The translations under genes were made by a program, and so were the position numbers. From Bryobacterales bacterium (GTDB lineage: Bacteria; Acidobacteriota; Terriglobia; Bryobacterales; Bryobacteraceae), in assembly GCA_019261985.1 (NCBI GenBank), contig JAFAQY010000027.1, forward strand, positions 186,001-250,000: 64,000 nucleotides of DNA, in the 5' to 3' direction. How positions within the stretch are numbered: position 1 is the first letter of the stretch; each line of letters starts with the position of its first letter. Positions 43,333 through 51,631 of the stretch are shown here, piece after piece. The notes beneath the pieces are model-generated. The model did no database searches. It was given only the letters and a program-made list of their open reading frames with translations, and was not told where the DNA came from.

Positions 43333-44226
43333 TTGGCAAAACTTGGATTCCTTGGTCTCGGGATCATGGGCTACCCCATGGCTCAGCATCTATTGACGGC
43401 AGGGCACGAGGTCGCATTGTGGTCGAACACCGGAACGAAAGCGAAACAGCTCGCGACGGATGGTAAGGGTACAGCCTGCGTCTCCCCTAAGGAAGTCGCG
43501 GAGCGGTCCGACTACGTTTTCTACTGCGTGGGTGACAGCGAGATGTCGCGGGAGGTCGCCATCGGTAAAGGCGGCCTTATCGAAGGCGCCGGGCAGGGAA
43601 CCGTGATCGCCGATTGCAGTACCATCGCACCAGCCGTGAGCCAGGAGATCGGAAAAGCCTTCGCGGCCAAGGGCGCGCATTTTCTTGATGCGCCCTGCAC
43701 CGGCTCGAAGCCCGGAGCCGAAAAGGCGACGCTCACGTTTATGGTCGGCGGCGAAAAGGCCGCCTTCGAACGAGCGAAGCCCCATTTCGAGATCATGGGG
43801 AAGCTGTTCTATTACTGCGGAGGCCCCGGCCGAGGCTTACAAGCAAAGCTGACCCAGAACCTGATCCTCGGCAATCTGTGGGAGGCATTTGCGGAGGGTA
43901 TGGTTCTGGCCGTGAAAGGCGGAGTCGACCCTCAGCTCATGCTAGATATCCTGGAAAACAGCGCCGCGAAGAGCGGCCTGATCTCGTTTAAGGCTCCCTT
44001 CGTGCTTGCGCGGAACTTCGAGACGAACTTTTCCACAAAGTGGCTGCATAAAGATATCGGCTTGGCGATTGAATCCGCCGACCAGATGGATGTTCCTCTC
44101 CCGCTTACCGCCCTCACCCAGCAGATGCTCCGGGCGGCCATCGCCAAAGGATGGGGAGATCAGGACTTCTGCTCATCTATCCAAGTTTTGGAAGATTGGG
44201 CCGGGGTGGAGGTGAAAAAGGCTTAG
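43333..44226 (+). CDS. NAD(P)-dependent beta-hydroxyacid dehydrogenase (HIBADH family)
   Basis: A 297-residue enzyme of the 3-hydroxyisobutyrate dehydrogenase family. The N-terminal cofactor motif is LGFLGLGIMGYPMAQHLL. The substrate motif is FLDAPCTGSKPGAEKATLTF (the DAPVSGG-like loop), and the catalytic lysine lies in GRGLQAKLTQNLILGNLWEA. It oxidises or reduces a beta-hydroxyacid or related succinic semialdehyde-type compound. TTG at 43333 is the start because AGGAGG precedes it by 7 bases. It is single-gene. Exact substrate cannot be told. Confidence 0.9.
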   Translation: MAKLGFLGLGIMGYPMAQHLLTAGHEVALWSNTGTKAKQLATDGKGTACVSPKEVAERSDYVFYCVGDSEMSREVAIGKGGLIEGAGQGTVIADCSTIAPAVSQEIGKAFAAKGAHFLDAPCTGSKPGAEKATLTFMVGGEKAAFERAKPHFEIMGKLFYYCGGPGRGLQAKLTQNLILGNLWEAFAEGMVLAVKGGVDPQLMLDILENSAAKSGLISFKAPFVLARNFETNFSTKWLHKDIGLAIESADQMDVPLPLTALTQQMLRAAIAKGWGDQDFCSSIQVLEDWAGVEVKKA

Positions 44227-44326
44227 ATGACGGTTCGACGACGACCCGGCTCATCGATATATCCTATTGATCCGATAAAAGATAGCCACAGTCTTAAAAA
44301 AAGTACACGAGACCTACAAAAAATGG

Positions 44327-44355
44327 TTGCATTCTTCGGGGAAGTATCCTAATAT
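44327..44355 (+). promoter_or_regulatory. Sigma70-type promoter of a short structured RNA
   Basis: TTGCAT (44327-44332), a 17-base spacer and TAATAT (44350-44355). Transcription would begin near 44362, right before the stem-loop. Confidence 0.7.
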
Positions 44356-44361
44356 TGGAAT

Positions 44362-44454
44362 TAAGCCGGGGAGGAAACTCCCACCAAAGCGAGACTAACC
44401 TCATTAAGACCCCTGAAGCAACCTCCCCGGCGCCCCTTTGGGGTTTCCTTTTTT
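44362..44454 (+). ncRNA. Putative structured RNA upstream of dxr
   Basis: From the predicted start point, GCCGGGGAGG (44365-44374) pairs perfectly with CCTCCCCGGC (44422-44431), closing a 47-base loop. It is followed directly by a short hairpin CCCC-TTT-GGGG (44433-44443) and TTTCCTTTTTT. CCCC at 44425-44428 could pair instead with 44440-44443, so two folds exclude each other. Promoter, structure and terminator fit in about 130 bases. It could be a small RNA or a riboswitch/attenuator for dxr, which starts about 94 bases further. No known Rfam family is recognised. Confidence 0.6.
44432..44454 (+). terminator. Possible intrinsic terminator before dxr
   Basis: GCCCC-TTT-GGGG hairpin followed by TTTCCTTTTTT. 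The stem is only 4-5 pairs, so efficiency may depend on the alternative folding with the upstream stem. Confidence 0.6.
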
Positions 44455-44547
44455 AGCGGATGCGGCTAAAAGCCGTTGAGGTTAAAGAAGATATCTGCTA
44501 AAGGGCACTCTCCTTTAAACACCCTGAATGTTATCATTGAAGCAGCG

Positions 44548-45753
44548 GTGATACTTCTTTCCCTTCTCGGATCAACCGGTTCCATCGGCGGCAGCACCCT
44601 GGATGTAGTCCGCCGCTGGCCTTCGAGATTTGGAGTTCATTCTTTAGTAGCCGGGCGTAACGTAAAATTGCTCGCGCAGCAGATCGCCGAGTTTCGCCCA
44701 AAGATTGCGGTAGTGGCGGACGAGGCCGCGCTAGACGATTTGCTCCGGCAACTGAAGGCGGAAGGAACCTCAATTCCTGAGTTGGCCTGCGGGGCTGAAG
44801 CCCGTATCGCGGCCGCGTCCGCTCCCGAAGCTGGATTTGTGATGTCCGCAATCGTTGGCATCGAAGGGCTCCAGGCCACCTACGAAGCGGTGAGGCTGGG
44901 TAAACGGATCGGATTAGCAAATAAAGAGGTTCTGGTTGCTGCCGGCGCTTTGGTTACGGCGGCCATGCGCGAATCCGGCGCGGAAATGATCCCCGTGGAT
45001 AGCGAACACAACGGCGCCCATCAGTGCCTGCGGTGCGGTGAGCGCAAAGATGCCGCGAAACTTATCCTTACCGCCTCGGGCGGCCCATTCCGCGAAACGC
45101 CCGTCGACGCTCTGGCTGTCGTCACCCCCGAGCAGGCGCTGAATCACCCTACGTGGAAGATGGGGCAGCGGATTACGATCGATTCGGCCACGCTGATGAA
45201 TAAAGGCTTCGAAGTTATCGAAGCATGCTGGCTCTTTAACTTTCATCCAAGCGATGTTCAGGTGGTCGTGCATCCCCAGTCTAAAGTTCATGCGATGGTC
45301 GAGTTCACGGACGGAAGCGTGATAGCCCAAGTATCCGCGACCGATATGCGCATGCCGATCCAATACGCGCTCACCTACCCCGAGCGGGCCGAGGCTCCGG
45401 TTCCCCGGCTGAATTGGGCCGAGCCGTCGCGGTGGACCTTCGATCCTCCGGATTTTAAGAAATTCCCGCTTCTGAAGCTCGCTTATCAGGCTCAGGAAGC
45501 CGGCGGAAGCGCAACCGCGACGCTGAACGCCGCCGATGAGATCGCAGTCGAGGCATTTCTGGCGGGGCGGATTCCGTTTCCCGCAATTGCCGCAACGGTT
45601 GCCGAGACCCTGGACCGGGCTCCCGGCCGCCGCCCCCGCACCATTGGCGATGTGTTAGAAATAGATCGGGCCTCTCGATTGCTTGCTCGGGAAGTGGTTG
45701 CCTCGCGGTGGGGTGGCGGGGTTGCGCAAACTGAAACGGCGGCAAGGGCGTAA
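44548..45753 (+). CDS. dxr: 1-deoxy-D-xylulose 5-phosphate reductoisomerase
   Basis: Enzyme of the non-mevalonate isoprenoid pathway, converting deoxyxylulose phosphate to methylerythritol phosphate with NADPH and a metal. LLGSTGSIGGSTLDVVRRWP is the nucleotide-binding motif, and LANKEVLVAAG, PVDSEHNGAHQCL, LTASGGPFRE and SATLMNKGFEVIEACWLF are metal and substrate motifs. GTG at 44548 gives 401 residues, near the family norm; a longer reading back to 44476 adds no homologous sequence. The next gene, rseP, starts 18 bases later, as in many bacteria. Confidence 0.94.
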   Translation: MILLSLLGSTGSIGGSTLDVVRRWPSRFGVHSLVAGRNVKLLAQQIAEFRPKIAVVADEAALDDLLRQLKAEGTSIPELACGAEARIAAASAPEAGFVMSAIVGIEGLQATYEAVRLGKRIGLANKEVLVAAGALVTAAMRESGAEMIPVDSEHNGAHQCLRCGERKDAAKLILTASGGPFRETPVDALAVVTPEQALNHPTWKMGQRITIDSATLMNKGFEVIEACWLFNFHPSDVQVVVHPQSKVHAMVEFTDGSVIAQVSATDMRMPIQYALTYPERAEAPVPRLNWAEPSRWTFDPPDFKKFPLLKLAYQAQEAGGSATATLNAADEIAVEAFLAGRIPFPAIAATVAETLDRAPGRRPRTIGDVLEIDRASRLLAREVVASRWGGGVAQTETAARA

Positions 45754-45771
45754 TAACAAGCAGGTAAACAA

Positions 45772-47094
45772 ATGATTTCTCTTTTGCAGAACATCTGGTG
45801 GTATCTAGTCCTCATCGGGGTGATGATTCTAATCCACGAACTGGGTCACTATTGGGCAGCCCGGTTCTTCGATGTCAAAGTGGAAACCTTTAGCTTCGGC
45901 TTCGGTCCGCGGCTGTTTGGGTTCCGGCGGGGTGAAACGGACTTTCGATTTTCCGCGATTCTCTTCGGCGGGTATGTAAAAATGTCGGGCGATCAGCCGG
46001 GCGACGAAGCCGCTTCCGACCCCCGGTCGCTTTTCGCCAAGCCCCGGTGGCAGCGGACCATCATCGCATTTGCCGGACCGGCCATCAATATGGTGCTGGC
46101 CGTAGCGCTGCTGACCGGTTTGTTCATGTTCGAGTTCCCCAAGGTCCCGATGCCGCGCGATCCTATCGTGGGCTTCGTCATGCCGGATGGAGCGGCTGAA
46201 AAAGCCGGCATTCGCGACGGCGATCAAGTAGTTCAGATCAACGATAAAGCAGATCCAAACTGGGAAGACATTGCGCTGACCGAAGTTGCCAGCGCCCAAC
46301 GCGCCATGGACGTCTGGGTTCTGCGGAATGGCCAGCGGCTGCACTTCACAGTTACGCCGCAATATGACAACAAGCAGGACGTCGGATACGCGGGCTGGTT
46401 CCAGGAGACCGAAGTTCAGGTCTCCGGCTTCTTCAACGGCATCGATACCGCGCAGAAAGCCGGTATTCAAAAGGGCGACATTTTGGTCAGCGTGAACGGA
46501 AACCCGATCCGCAGCACTTCTCGAATGCGCGATTTGATCGATGAAGCCAAAGGAGCGCCGGTGAACTTGGTTTTCTCGCGTAACGGCGCGCGTCATGAAA
46601 TAAGCATCACGCCGGCTCACAAGGAAGTCGATGGGCAGGAACGCTGGATGATTGGCGTGGAACTGCAACCGAGATTCGAAGTGGTGAAGCTGCCCTTACC
46701 TCAAGCTCTCGCCGAAGCCAGCAAAACCAGCGCGCAAAACGCGAAGTTGATTTTTAGCGTGCTTGAGGGCATCGTCGAGCGGCGCATGTCTCCAAAATCG
46801 TTCGCCGGGCCGATCCGCATCGCGCAGATGTCGGGGCAGGCGGCGCGAGAAGGCGCGGCCACCTTCATAGGCCTGATGGCCGCCGTCAGTCTGAACCTGG
46901 CGATCGTAAACCTGATGCCGATTCCGATCCTCGATGGTGGTGTGATTCTAATGCTGCTGGTGGAGATGTTGCTGCGCCGCGATTTGGACCTGAAGGTGAA
47001 AGAAGCGGTAATAAAGGTCGGCTTCGTGTTCCTGATGGTCGTGCTGGTGTTCGCGATTTACAACGACATCTCGAAGATACTCCCGCCGGGTTGA
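45772..47094 (+). CDS. rseP: Site-2 intramembrane metalloprotease RseP
   Basis: A 440-residue membrane-embedded zinc protease that cleaves anti-sigma factors and leftover signal peptides. HELGH (22-26) lies in the first membrane helix and the second metal motif NLMPIPILDGG in the third. Between them are two PDZ domains (VGFVMPDGAAEKAGIRDGDQ and GIDTAQKAGIQKGDILVSVN), the usual arrangement. FGGYVKMSGDQPGDE is the conserved loop. It forms an operon with dxr. The 3' end overlaps a convergent gene by 37 bases. Confidence 0.95.
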   Translation: MISLLQNIWWYLVLIGVMILIHELGHYWAARFFDVKVETFSFGFGPRLFGFRRGETDFRFSAILFGGYVKMSGDQPGDEAASDPRSLFAKPRWQRTIIAFAGPAINMVLAVALLTGLFMFEFPKVPMPRDPIVGFVMPDGAAEKAGIRDGDQVVQINDKADPNWEDIALTEVASAQRAMDVWVLRNGQRLHFTVTPQYDNKQDVGYAGWFQETEVQVSGFFNGIDTAQKAGIQKGDILVSVNGNPIRSTSRMRDLIDEAKGAPVNLVFSRNGARHEISITPAHKEVDGQERWMIGVELQPRFEVVKLPLPQALAEASKTSAQNAKLIFSVLEGIVERRMSPKSFAGPIRIAQMSGQAAREGAATFIGLMAAVSLNLAIVNLMPIPILDGGVILMLLVEMLLRRDLDLKVKEAVIKVGFVFLMVVLVFAIYNDISKILPPG

Positions 47095-47483
47095 GGGAAG
47101 CAGTAGATCGTTACCTCCGAAAGCCGCACTTGGCTACGTATCGCGATCCACTCCGGATCGGCGTTGAATCTATCCCAGGCGAGGGCGCGCTGTTCCAGCG
47201 AATCGAACGGCAATAAGATGGTAAGTAACCTCGTTCCGGCGTCTGGCGTGCACCAGCTAACGTGGATGGGTCTAGAGACAAGTCTCGACATCGCGCGCAC
47301 AAGCGCGTTTGGCAAATCCTTGCCACGATATGTCCTCGCCTCGACGTAAATGTAATTTTCGAGCGCTCTCCGCGGAACGTGCAATGTAGCGGGGACGCGC
47401 GCGCCATAAACAGCCTGAAGCACAACGCCGCCGGCCGGCATTGCAGCAGCCGCCAACAGCCCGCCAAAAACCCTGCGCGTCAC
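47058..47483 (-). CDS. NIPSNAP-domain exported protein
   Basis: A 141-residue protein. The N-terminus RRVFGGLLAAAAMPAGGVVL is a likely Tat or general signal. The core (YIYVEARTYRGKD, SWCTPDAGTRLLTILLPFDS, EQRALAWDRFNADPEWIAIR) follows the NIPSNAP ferredoxin-like fold, with the conserved WxxFxxDPEW segment. Its 3' end overlaps the rseP 3' end. NIPSNAP proteins are of uncertain biochemical role. Start at 47483 gives the signal. Confidence 0.72.
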   Translation of the reverse strand: MTRRVFGGLLAAAAMPAGGVVLQAVYGARVPATLHVPRRALENYIYVEARTYRGKDLPNALVRAMSRLVSRPIHVSWCTPDAGTRLLTILLPFDSLEQRALAWDRFNADPEWIAIRSQVRLSEVTIYCFPQPGGSIFEMSL

Positions 47484-47784
47484 GTGTCAATCATAACGCG
47501 CCTTGCAGCATAATTCGTAAATTCCCTTGCGCCGATTTTCGGCCGCGTCTTCGCGCCTCGAGCGCACCTCGTTTGGCGCGATCGACAAACGCCGCCACGT
47601 GTCGTCTTTATTTCGGGACAATCCCGCGAAGACGCGAATTTACCGGCCCCGATTGTGCCGCGCGTTTCCAAGTAGACACACTCCGGGCATATGAATCGGC
47701 TGAGGGGAAAAACTAGCGAGTAAAGATCAAGTCACCGAGGGTTCCAACAAAATCCCAACCGGACAGGTAAAACGGGCCGGCCAA
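47484..47784. other. Intergenic region without recognisable gene
   Basis: Short open frames here lack motifs and ribosome binding sites. No repeat or terminator stands out. Confidence 0.4.
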
Positions 47785-48027
47785 TCAGGCGTTTTCGTTC
47801 TCCTTACGATATGCCGCCCAACGCTTGCGTTGGGCTTCGGCCATTCGCTTTCTGGTTGCCGCGCTGAACACGCGCTTTGGGCCTGAGTTCACCCCCGGGG
47901 TAAGCCAGCTCGGCGGCCGGCCTCTTCCGCGTGGCCCGGAACGCGCGATTTTTTCAAGAACCGCAATGGCTTGATCCAAAGCGGCGCGTTCCTCGCGCAA
48001 CTGCGCAATGATCTGAGTAACGTTCAT
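47785..48027 (-). CDS. Small basic AT-hook-like protein
   Basis: An 80-residue basic protein. The first 30 residues form a helix (MNVTQIIAQLREERAALDQA). RGRGRPP (residues 34-40) is an AT-hook core, followed by the basic FSAATRKRMAEAQRKRWAAY. Similar small proteins with this tail are frequent in Acidobacteria. It probably binds DNA or RNA, but no function is established. ATG at 48027 follows GGAGGTTCC. It is divergent from the glutathione peroxidase gene. Confidence 0.75.
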   Translation of the reverse strand: MNVTQIIAQLREERAALDQAIAVLEKIARSGPRGRGRPPSWLTPGVNSGPKRVFSAATRKRMAEAQRKRWAAYRKENENA

Positions 48028-48096
48028 GGAACCTCCACCGTAAACGACAACTTACGCTCACGACTACCTACTACGGATTTGGCTCGTGCTATCCAC

Positions 48097-48102
48097 TATA
48101 AT
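48097..48102 (+). promoter_or_regulatory. TATAAT -10 box, probable leaderless promoter
   Basis: TATAAT ends 10 bases before the ATG at 48113, so transcription should start within a few bases of the start codon. No convincing -35 sequence is seen. Confidence 0.5.
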
Positions 48103-48112
48103 TGTAGACGCA

Positions 48113-48658
48113 ATGAAAAAGAAATTGGGATCGTTGATTTTTATGTCTATAACCGGAATGGCCGCGAGCAGCATTCATGACTTTACCATGAAGGCCATTG
48201 ATGGTAAATCAATACCGCTGTCGAATTTCAAAGGACACGTTTTATTGGTGGTCAACGTAGCGAGCCAATGCGGTTATACGCCGCAATATGAAGGACTCGA
48301 AAAGCTGTACGAGACGTATAAGGCCCGGGGATTTGTAATCGCAGGTTTTCCGGCGAATAACTTTGGGGGGCAAGAGCCGGGAACCGACAGCGAAATTCAA
48401 ACCTTCTGCAAAAGCAAGTACGGCGTGACGTTCCCGATGTTCTCTAAAATATCCGTCACGGGCGCGGAACAAGCCCCGCTCTACGAATGGCTTACCGACC
48501 GTAAGGCCAATCCGAAGACCGGGGGAGAGATTCAGTGGAATTTCACCAAGTTTCTGGTTGATAGGGATGGAAAAGTATTGCAGCGCTTCGAGCCGGCCGT
48601 GGAGCCGCTTTCACGCGATCTGGTTTCCGCCGTGGAGGCGGCACTGAAGTCCAAATAA
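48113..48658 (+). CDS. Glutathione-peroxidase-like thiol peroxidase
   Basis: A 181-residue peroxidase of the GPx family. NVASQCGYTPQY carries the peroxidatic cysteine (cysteine, not selenocysteine), GFPANNFGGQEPG the conserved glutamine loop and IQWNFTKFLVDRDG the tryptophan-asparagine pair. Bacterial members usually take electrons from thioredoxin. The N-terminal about 18 residues (LGSLIFMSITGMAASS) look like a signal peptide, which would place it outside the cytoplasm. An upstream start at 48086 is not supported by a ribosome binding site. Confidence 0.9.
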   Translation: MKKKLGSLIFMSITGMAASSIHDFTMKAIDGKSIPLSNFKGHVLLVVNVASQCGYTPQYEGLEKLYETYKARGFVIAGFPANNFGGQEPGTDSEIQTFCKSKYGVTFPMFSKISVTGAEQAPLYEWLTDRKANPKTGGEIQWNFTKFLVDRDGKVLQRFEPAVEPLSRDLVSAVEAALKSK

Positions 48659-48976
48659 GCGGCATTTACAAAAATGCCTTCTCGGAACTAATGTGGATTC
48701 GCGGGGCCTTTATCGGCTGCCGCGCATTCCGGGTTTATTCCCGACAGCGCTGCGAATTACGGCCGATCGGCAGTTATTATCGGAATACGCGGACGAACAG
48801 ATGCAAGCAAATACGACAGCCAAACTGCCGCGGTAACAAAACCGGGTCTGTAACTAGCATATTTTAAGATAAGCTCGCGTGATTACACCCAGACACATTC
48901 TCCTGCGTGAGTAATTAGACGAATAATTTGTTTGTGAGGCAAACTATCGATCGCTCGGATTGCGCTGGCCTGAGGC
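48659..48976. other. Intergenic region between gpx and uppS with a weak hairpin
   Basis: GGCATTT-ACA-AAATGCC just after the peroxidase stop is a possible terminator, without a clear T tract. The remaining 300 bases show no gene or repeat. Confidence 0.45.
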
Positions 48977-49663
48977 TTAAGCAGTCCTCAGGTCGGTTGT
49001 CGCGGAGATCGCTCCAAACCGCCGCTCCCGGCGCTGAAATTCGGCCACGGCTTGCGCGAGATCGTCGCTATTGAAGTCGGGCCACAGGCGCGGCGTGAAC
49101 ACCATTTCCGCGTAGGCGCACTCCCATAGCAGGAAATCACTCAGACGCTGCTCGCCGCTAGTTCGGATCAGCAGATCCACGTCCGGTCCAATCAGCGATG
49201 AAAACCGGTCTTCGGTGAAATTGTCCGAAGCTTTGCGGGCAGCGTCCAGGATGGCGTGGCGAGACGAGTAGTCGATCGCAAGCCTGAGCAGGAGACGCCG
49301 GCCATCCGCGGTGCGGCGTTCTGCTTCGCCCAGCATGCCCGCCAAAGGCGCGGGAAGCCGGTCGCGCCGGCCGATCGCCTGAAGGCGCACTCCATTCGCA
49401 ATGCACCGGTCCGTTTCCTGCACCAGGTAGCGGCCCAGCAGCTTCATAAGCGCCGAGACCTCGCGCGGTGGACGGCTCCAGTTATCCTCCGAGAAAGCAT
49501 AGAGCGTAAGGACGGAAATGCCCAAACCGGGCGCGGCTTCGATAGTGCGCCGGACCGCATTTGCTCCGGCCTTATGCCCCGCGACGCGAGGCAAGCCCCG
49601 GCGCGTAGCCCAGCGGCCATTTCCATCCATAATGATGGCGACGTGAAAACGAAAATCTGACAC
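48977..49663 (-). CDS. uppS: Isoprenyl transferase, undecaprenyl diphosphate synthase type
   Basis: Cis-prenyltransferase making the polyprenyl carrier for cell-wall sugars. A 228-residue protein with [17 protein letters not shown] (catalytic D13), [27 protein letters not shown] and the C-terminal [19 protein letters not shown], all diagnostic. GTG at 49663 starts the conserved sequence at once. It is not linked to cdsA or dxr here, although dxr lies 4 kb away. It follows the regulator gene by 11 bases. Confidence 0.94.
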   Translation of the reverse strand: MSDFRFHVAIIMDGNGRWATRRGLPRVAGHKAGANAVRRTIEAAPGLGISVLTLYAFSEDNWSRPPREVSALMKLLGRYLVQETDRCIANGVRLQAIGRRDRLPAPLAGMLGEAERRTADGRRLLLRLAIDYSSRHAILDAARKASDNFTEDRFSSLIGPDVDLLIRTSGEQRLSDFLLWECAYAEMVFTPRLWPDFNSDDLAQAVAEFQRRERRFGAISATTDLRTA

Positions 49664-49674
49664 TGAGGGGAATC

Positions 49675-50046
49675 CTAACGTTTCATGGCCTGAATCAGCG
49701 CTTCCATGTGATTCAGGTATTTTTCGAGTGCTTTGCGGCCGGATTCGGTCAAGGTGTACTCCGTCCTAGGCATGCGTCCTTCGAAGCTCTTGGAGCAGGC
49801 GATGTAGCCGGCTTCTTCCAGCTTCCGCGCATGCACGCTAAGATTGCCATCGGTTGTTCGCAGCGTTTTCTTCAGGTCGTTGAAGGTGAGGGAAGAATTC
49901 GCCGCAAGCGCGCTGACGATCCCCAGCCGGATCCGCTCGTGGATCAGTCGGTCGAGGTTCGGAATCCCTAGTTGATCGATTTGGCCGCCGCGCACCGCCG
50001 CGGCAGGGACCTCGGTTTTTTTGAGCGCAGAACTTCTACCCGCCAT
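49675..50046 (-). CDS. Winged-helix transcriptional regulator (MarR/HTH_45-like)
   Basis: A 123-residue one-domain regulator. [40 protein letters not shown] and the wing [20 protein letters not shown] form the winged helix common to the transcriptional regulators that accompany small membrane proteins. ATG at 50046 is preferred over TTG at 50058 since it overlaps the stop of the upstream membrane-protein gene by 11 bases with GAGG before it. The pair is probably co-expressed; the target is unknown. Confidence 0.85.
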   Translation of the reverse strand: MAGRSSALKKTEVPAAAVRGGQIDQLGIPNLDRLIHERIRLGIVSALAANSSLTFNDLKKTLRTTDGNLSVHARKLEEAGYIACSKSFEGRMPRTEYTLTESGRKALEKYLNHMEALIQAMKR

Positions 50047-50647
50047 ACTTCCTCGCAATCATTGCTCCGAAAACGATATGCAATCCTCCGAACCCGGCGC
50101 CGAGGCAGGCATCCGACCACGCTTCGGGCGCGAGCAGCGCGAGCATACCCAAAGCCAGAAAACATATACCCATTGCCGGCACAATGCGCACCGAATACGC
50201 CGCGCCGCCCGTAATTCCGGCGCCGTACAGCATCAGCCATAATCCGGGAATCGCGCTGAAGACACCCGCGCGCCAAAGCACAACCGTTAAGGCGGCCCCA
50301 GCGATCAGCGGAGGGAGAAAACTGTATAAAAATTTCTTCGCCGGCGCGGACCAGAGCGGCACTCCCGCGGCGCGGGCTTTACGCTCCATGGAGAAAAACC
50401 CGATCGCAATCGCGACTACCCCTTCTATCAACCAGCAAAGCAGCCACAGCGTATGGGACGGCGAATGAGACGCGATCCCGGCGGCCGCGAGCGCCGTAGC
50501 GCCCATTGCCACGCCGCCCCACCCCGGCACGGCCGTGAACGATCCGGCCCGCTCCATGGTTTCGCGAATAAAGCGCAGATTATCGAGCGCGTGATCGTGC
50601 AGCGGAACCGGCTGCGCGGGCTTGCGGAGGGGCTCGACGGAAGCCAT
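50036..50647 (-). CDS. Multi-pass membrane protein paired with winged-helix regulator
   Basis: A 203-residue protein with about five to six membrane helices: WGGVAMGATALAAAGIA, LWLLCWLIEGVVAIAIGFF, LYSFLPPLIAGAALTVVLW, AIPGLWLMLYGAGITGGAAY and GICFLALGMLALLAP. The N-terminal soluble segment LDNLRFIRETMERAGSFTAV is conserved in acidobacterial homologues. No transport or enzyme motif is visible. It overlaps the regulator gene by 11 bases, so they form a two-gene unit. Function unknown. Confidence 0.75.
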   Translation of the reverse strand: MASVEPLRKPAQPVPLHDHALDNLRFIRETMERAGSFTAVPGWGGVAMGATALAAAGIASHSPSHTLWLLCWLIEGVVAIAIGFFSMERKARAAGVPLWSAPAKKFLYSFLPPLIAGAALTVVLWRAGVFSAIPGLWLMLYGAGITGGAAYSVRIVPAMGICFLALGMLALLAPEAWSDACLGAGFGGLHIVFGAMIARKYGG

Positions 50648-50749
50648 GGGTCTATCATAGGGCCGCTTTGTTTAATTGTCAAGTACTTTGCGTTAACAAG
50701 TGATGACCCGCGAAGCAACCACCTGCCGCCAAACAATAGTTCGGAGTTG

Positions 50750-51532
50750 TTAGTGAGCGGCCGCGAGCACTGCGCTACGCGTCTTACTAAGCCAGCCCAT
50801 CACCAGCGACCGGGAGAGGCGTTCGACGTATGGTTCCACCATCCAGCGCAGCATAACGGGAATTTTTGGGCTCAGCGCGATGCTCTGTTGTTCCACATAC
50901 ACGCCGCCATCCGCCGCTTCCAATTTCAAATTGCTGTACGTGCGCCAAACGTAGCCGTCCTTATCGTCCGCCGGGAGTGTCCGTTCGACGGGACCGTCTT
51001 TCCGAATCTGGTGGATTGAGGTGCTGTGCGCCACCGAATACCAGCGCTGATCGTCGATGTGACAAAACTTCACCTCATACTGCGCATCGAACACGACAGT
51101 CACGAAGAGAGCTTGTTGAACATATCTGACGCGAAATGAAGCCTGCTCGCCGTCATTAAATACCGTCGTCGAGCTGCGCACCGTCGGGCCATAGTACTGC
51201 GCGTACCGACTGTAGTCTTGCACCACAGCCACTACATCGTCCAATGCGGCGTTGGGAATGAAGACGGCCCCAATCCAATCATGGATCAGGCCGTTCGGAA
51301 TCGAAACCGGCGATTTGCCGCTGGTTGGCGATGCCACAATTTCTCCGGCCCGAACGCGGCTGCGCAGGCCCGGCTCGCCGTCGATCCACAGAGCTCTTCG
51401 TTCGGACTCCTTCCGCACCCGCGAGTTGGCAGCCCGGATATATTCCATCCAGGACTGATTCGTCGCCGGCCGCAACTCCGCTGAAGCAGGCGTCAGCGGA
51501 TATGCGAGAAACAGAATCAAAACTTTGCGCAT
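50750..51532 (-). CDS. Exported SRPBCC-like protein
   Basis: A 260-residue exported protein. A signal peptide is seen from ATG 51532 (KVLILFLAYPLTPASA). The body resembles a START/SRPBCC lipid-binding fold: LIHDWIGAVFIPNAALDDVV, QDYSRYAQYYGPTVRSS, FVTVVFDAQYEVKFCH and TYSNLKLEAADGGVYVEQQS. No catalytic motif. An upstream in-frame start at 51577 would add 15 residues before the signal peptide and is rejected. Ligand unknown. Confidence 0.75.
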   Translation of the reverse strand: MRKVLILFLAYPLTPASAELRPATNQSWMEYIRAANSRVRKESERRALWIDGEPGLRSRVRAGEIVASPTSGKSPVSIPNGLIHDWIGAVFIPNAALDDVVAVVQDYSRYAQYYGPTVRSSTTVFNDGEQASFRVRYVQQALFVTVVFDAQYEVKFCHIDDQRWYSVAHSTSIHQIRKDGPVERTLPADDKDGYVWRTYSNLKLEAADGGVYVEQQSIALSPKIPVMLRWMVEPYVERLSRSLVMGWLSKTRSAVLAAAH

Positions 51533-51631
51533 CGCATCCGCGTTCCTCGCATCTCTGCTGCTTAAGATGCAACGCAAGAGCCGAGGATGTATTGAATCTA
51601 CAGAGATCCGAAGTTTTTGGGGAGCACCTAC

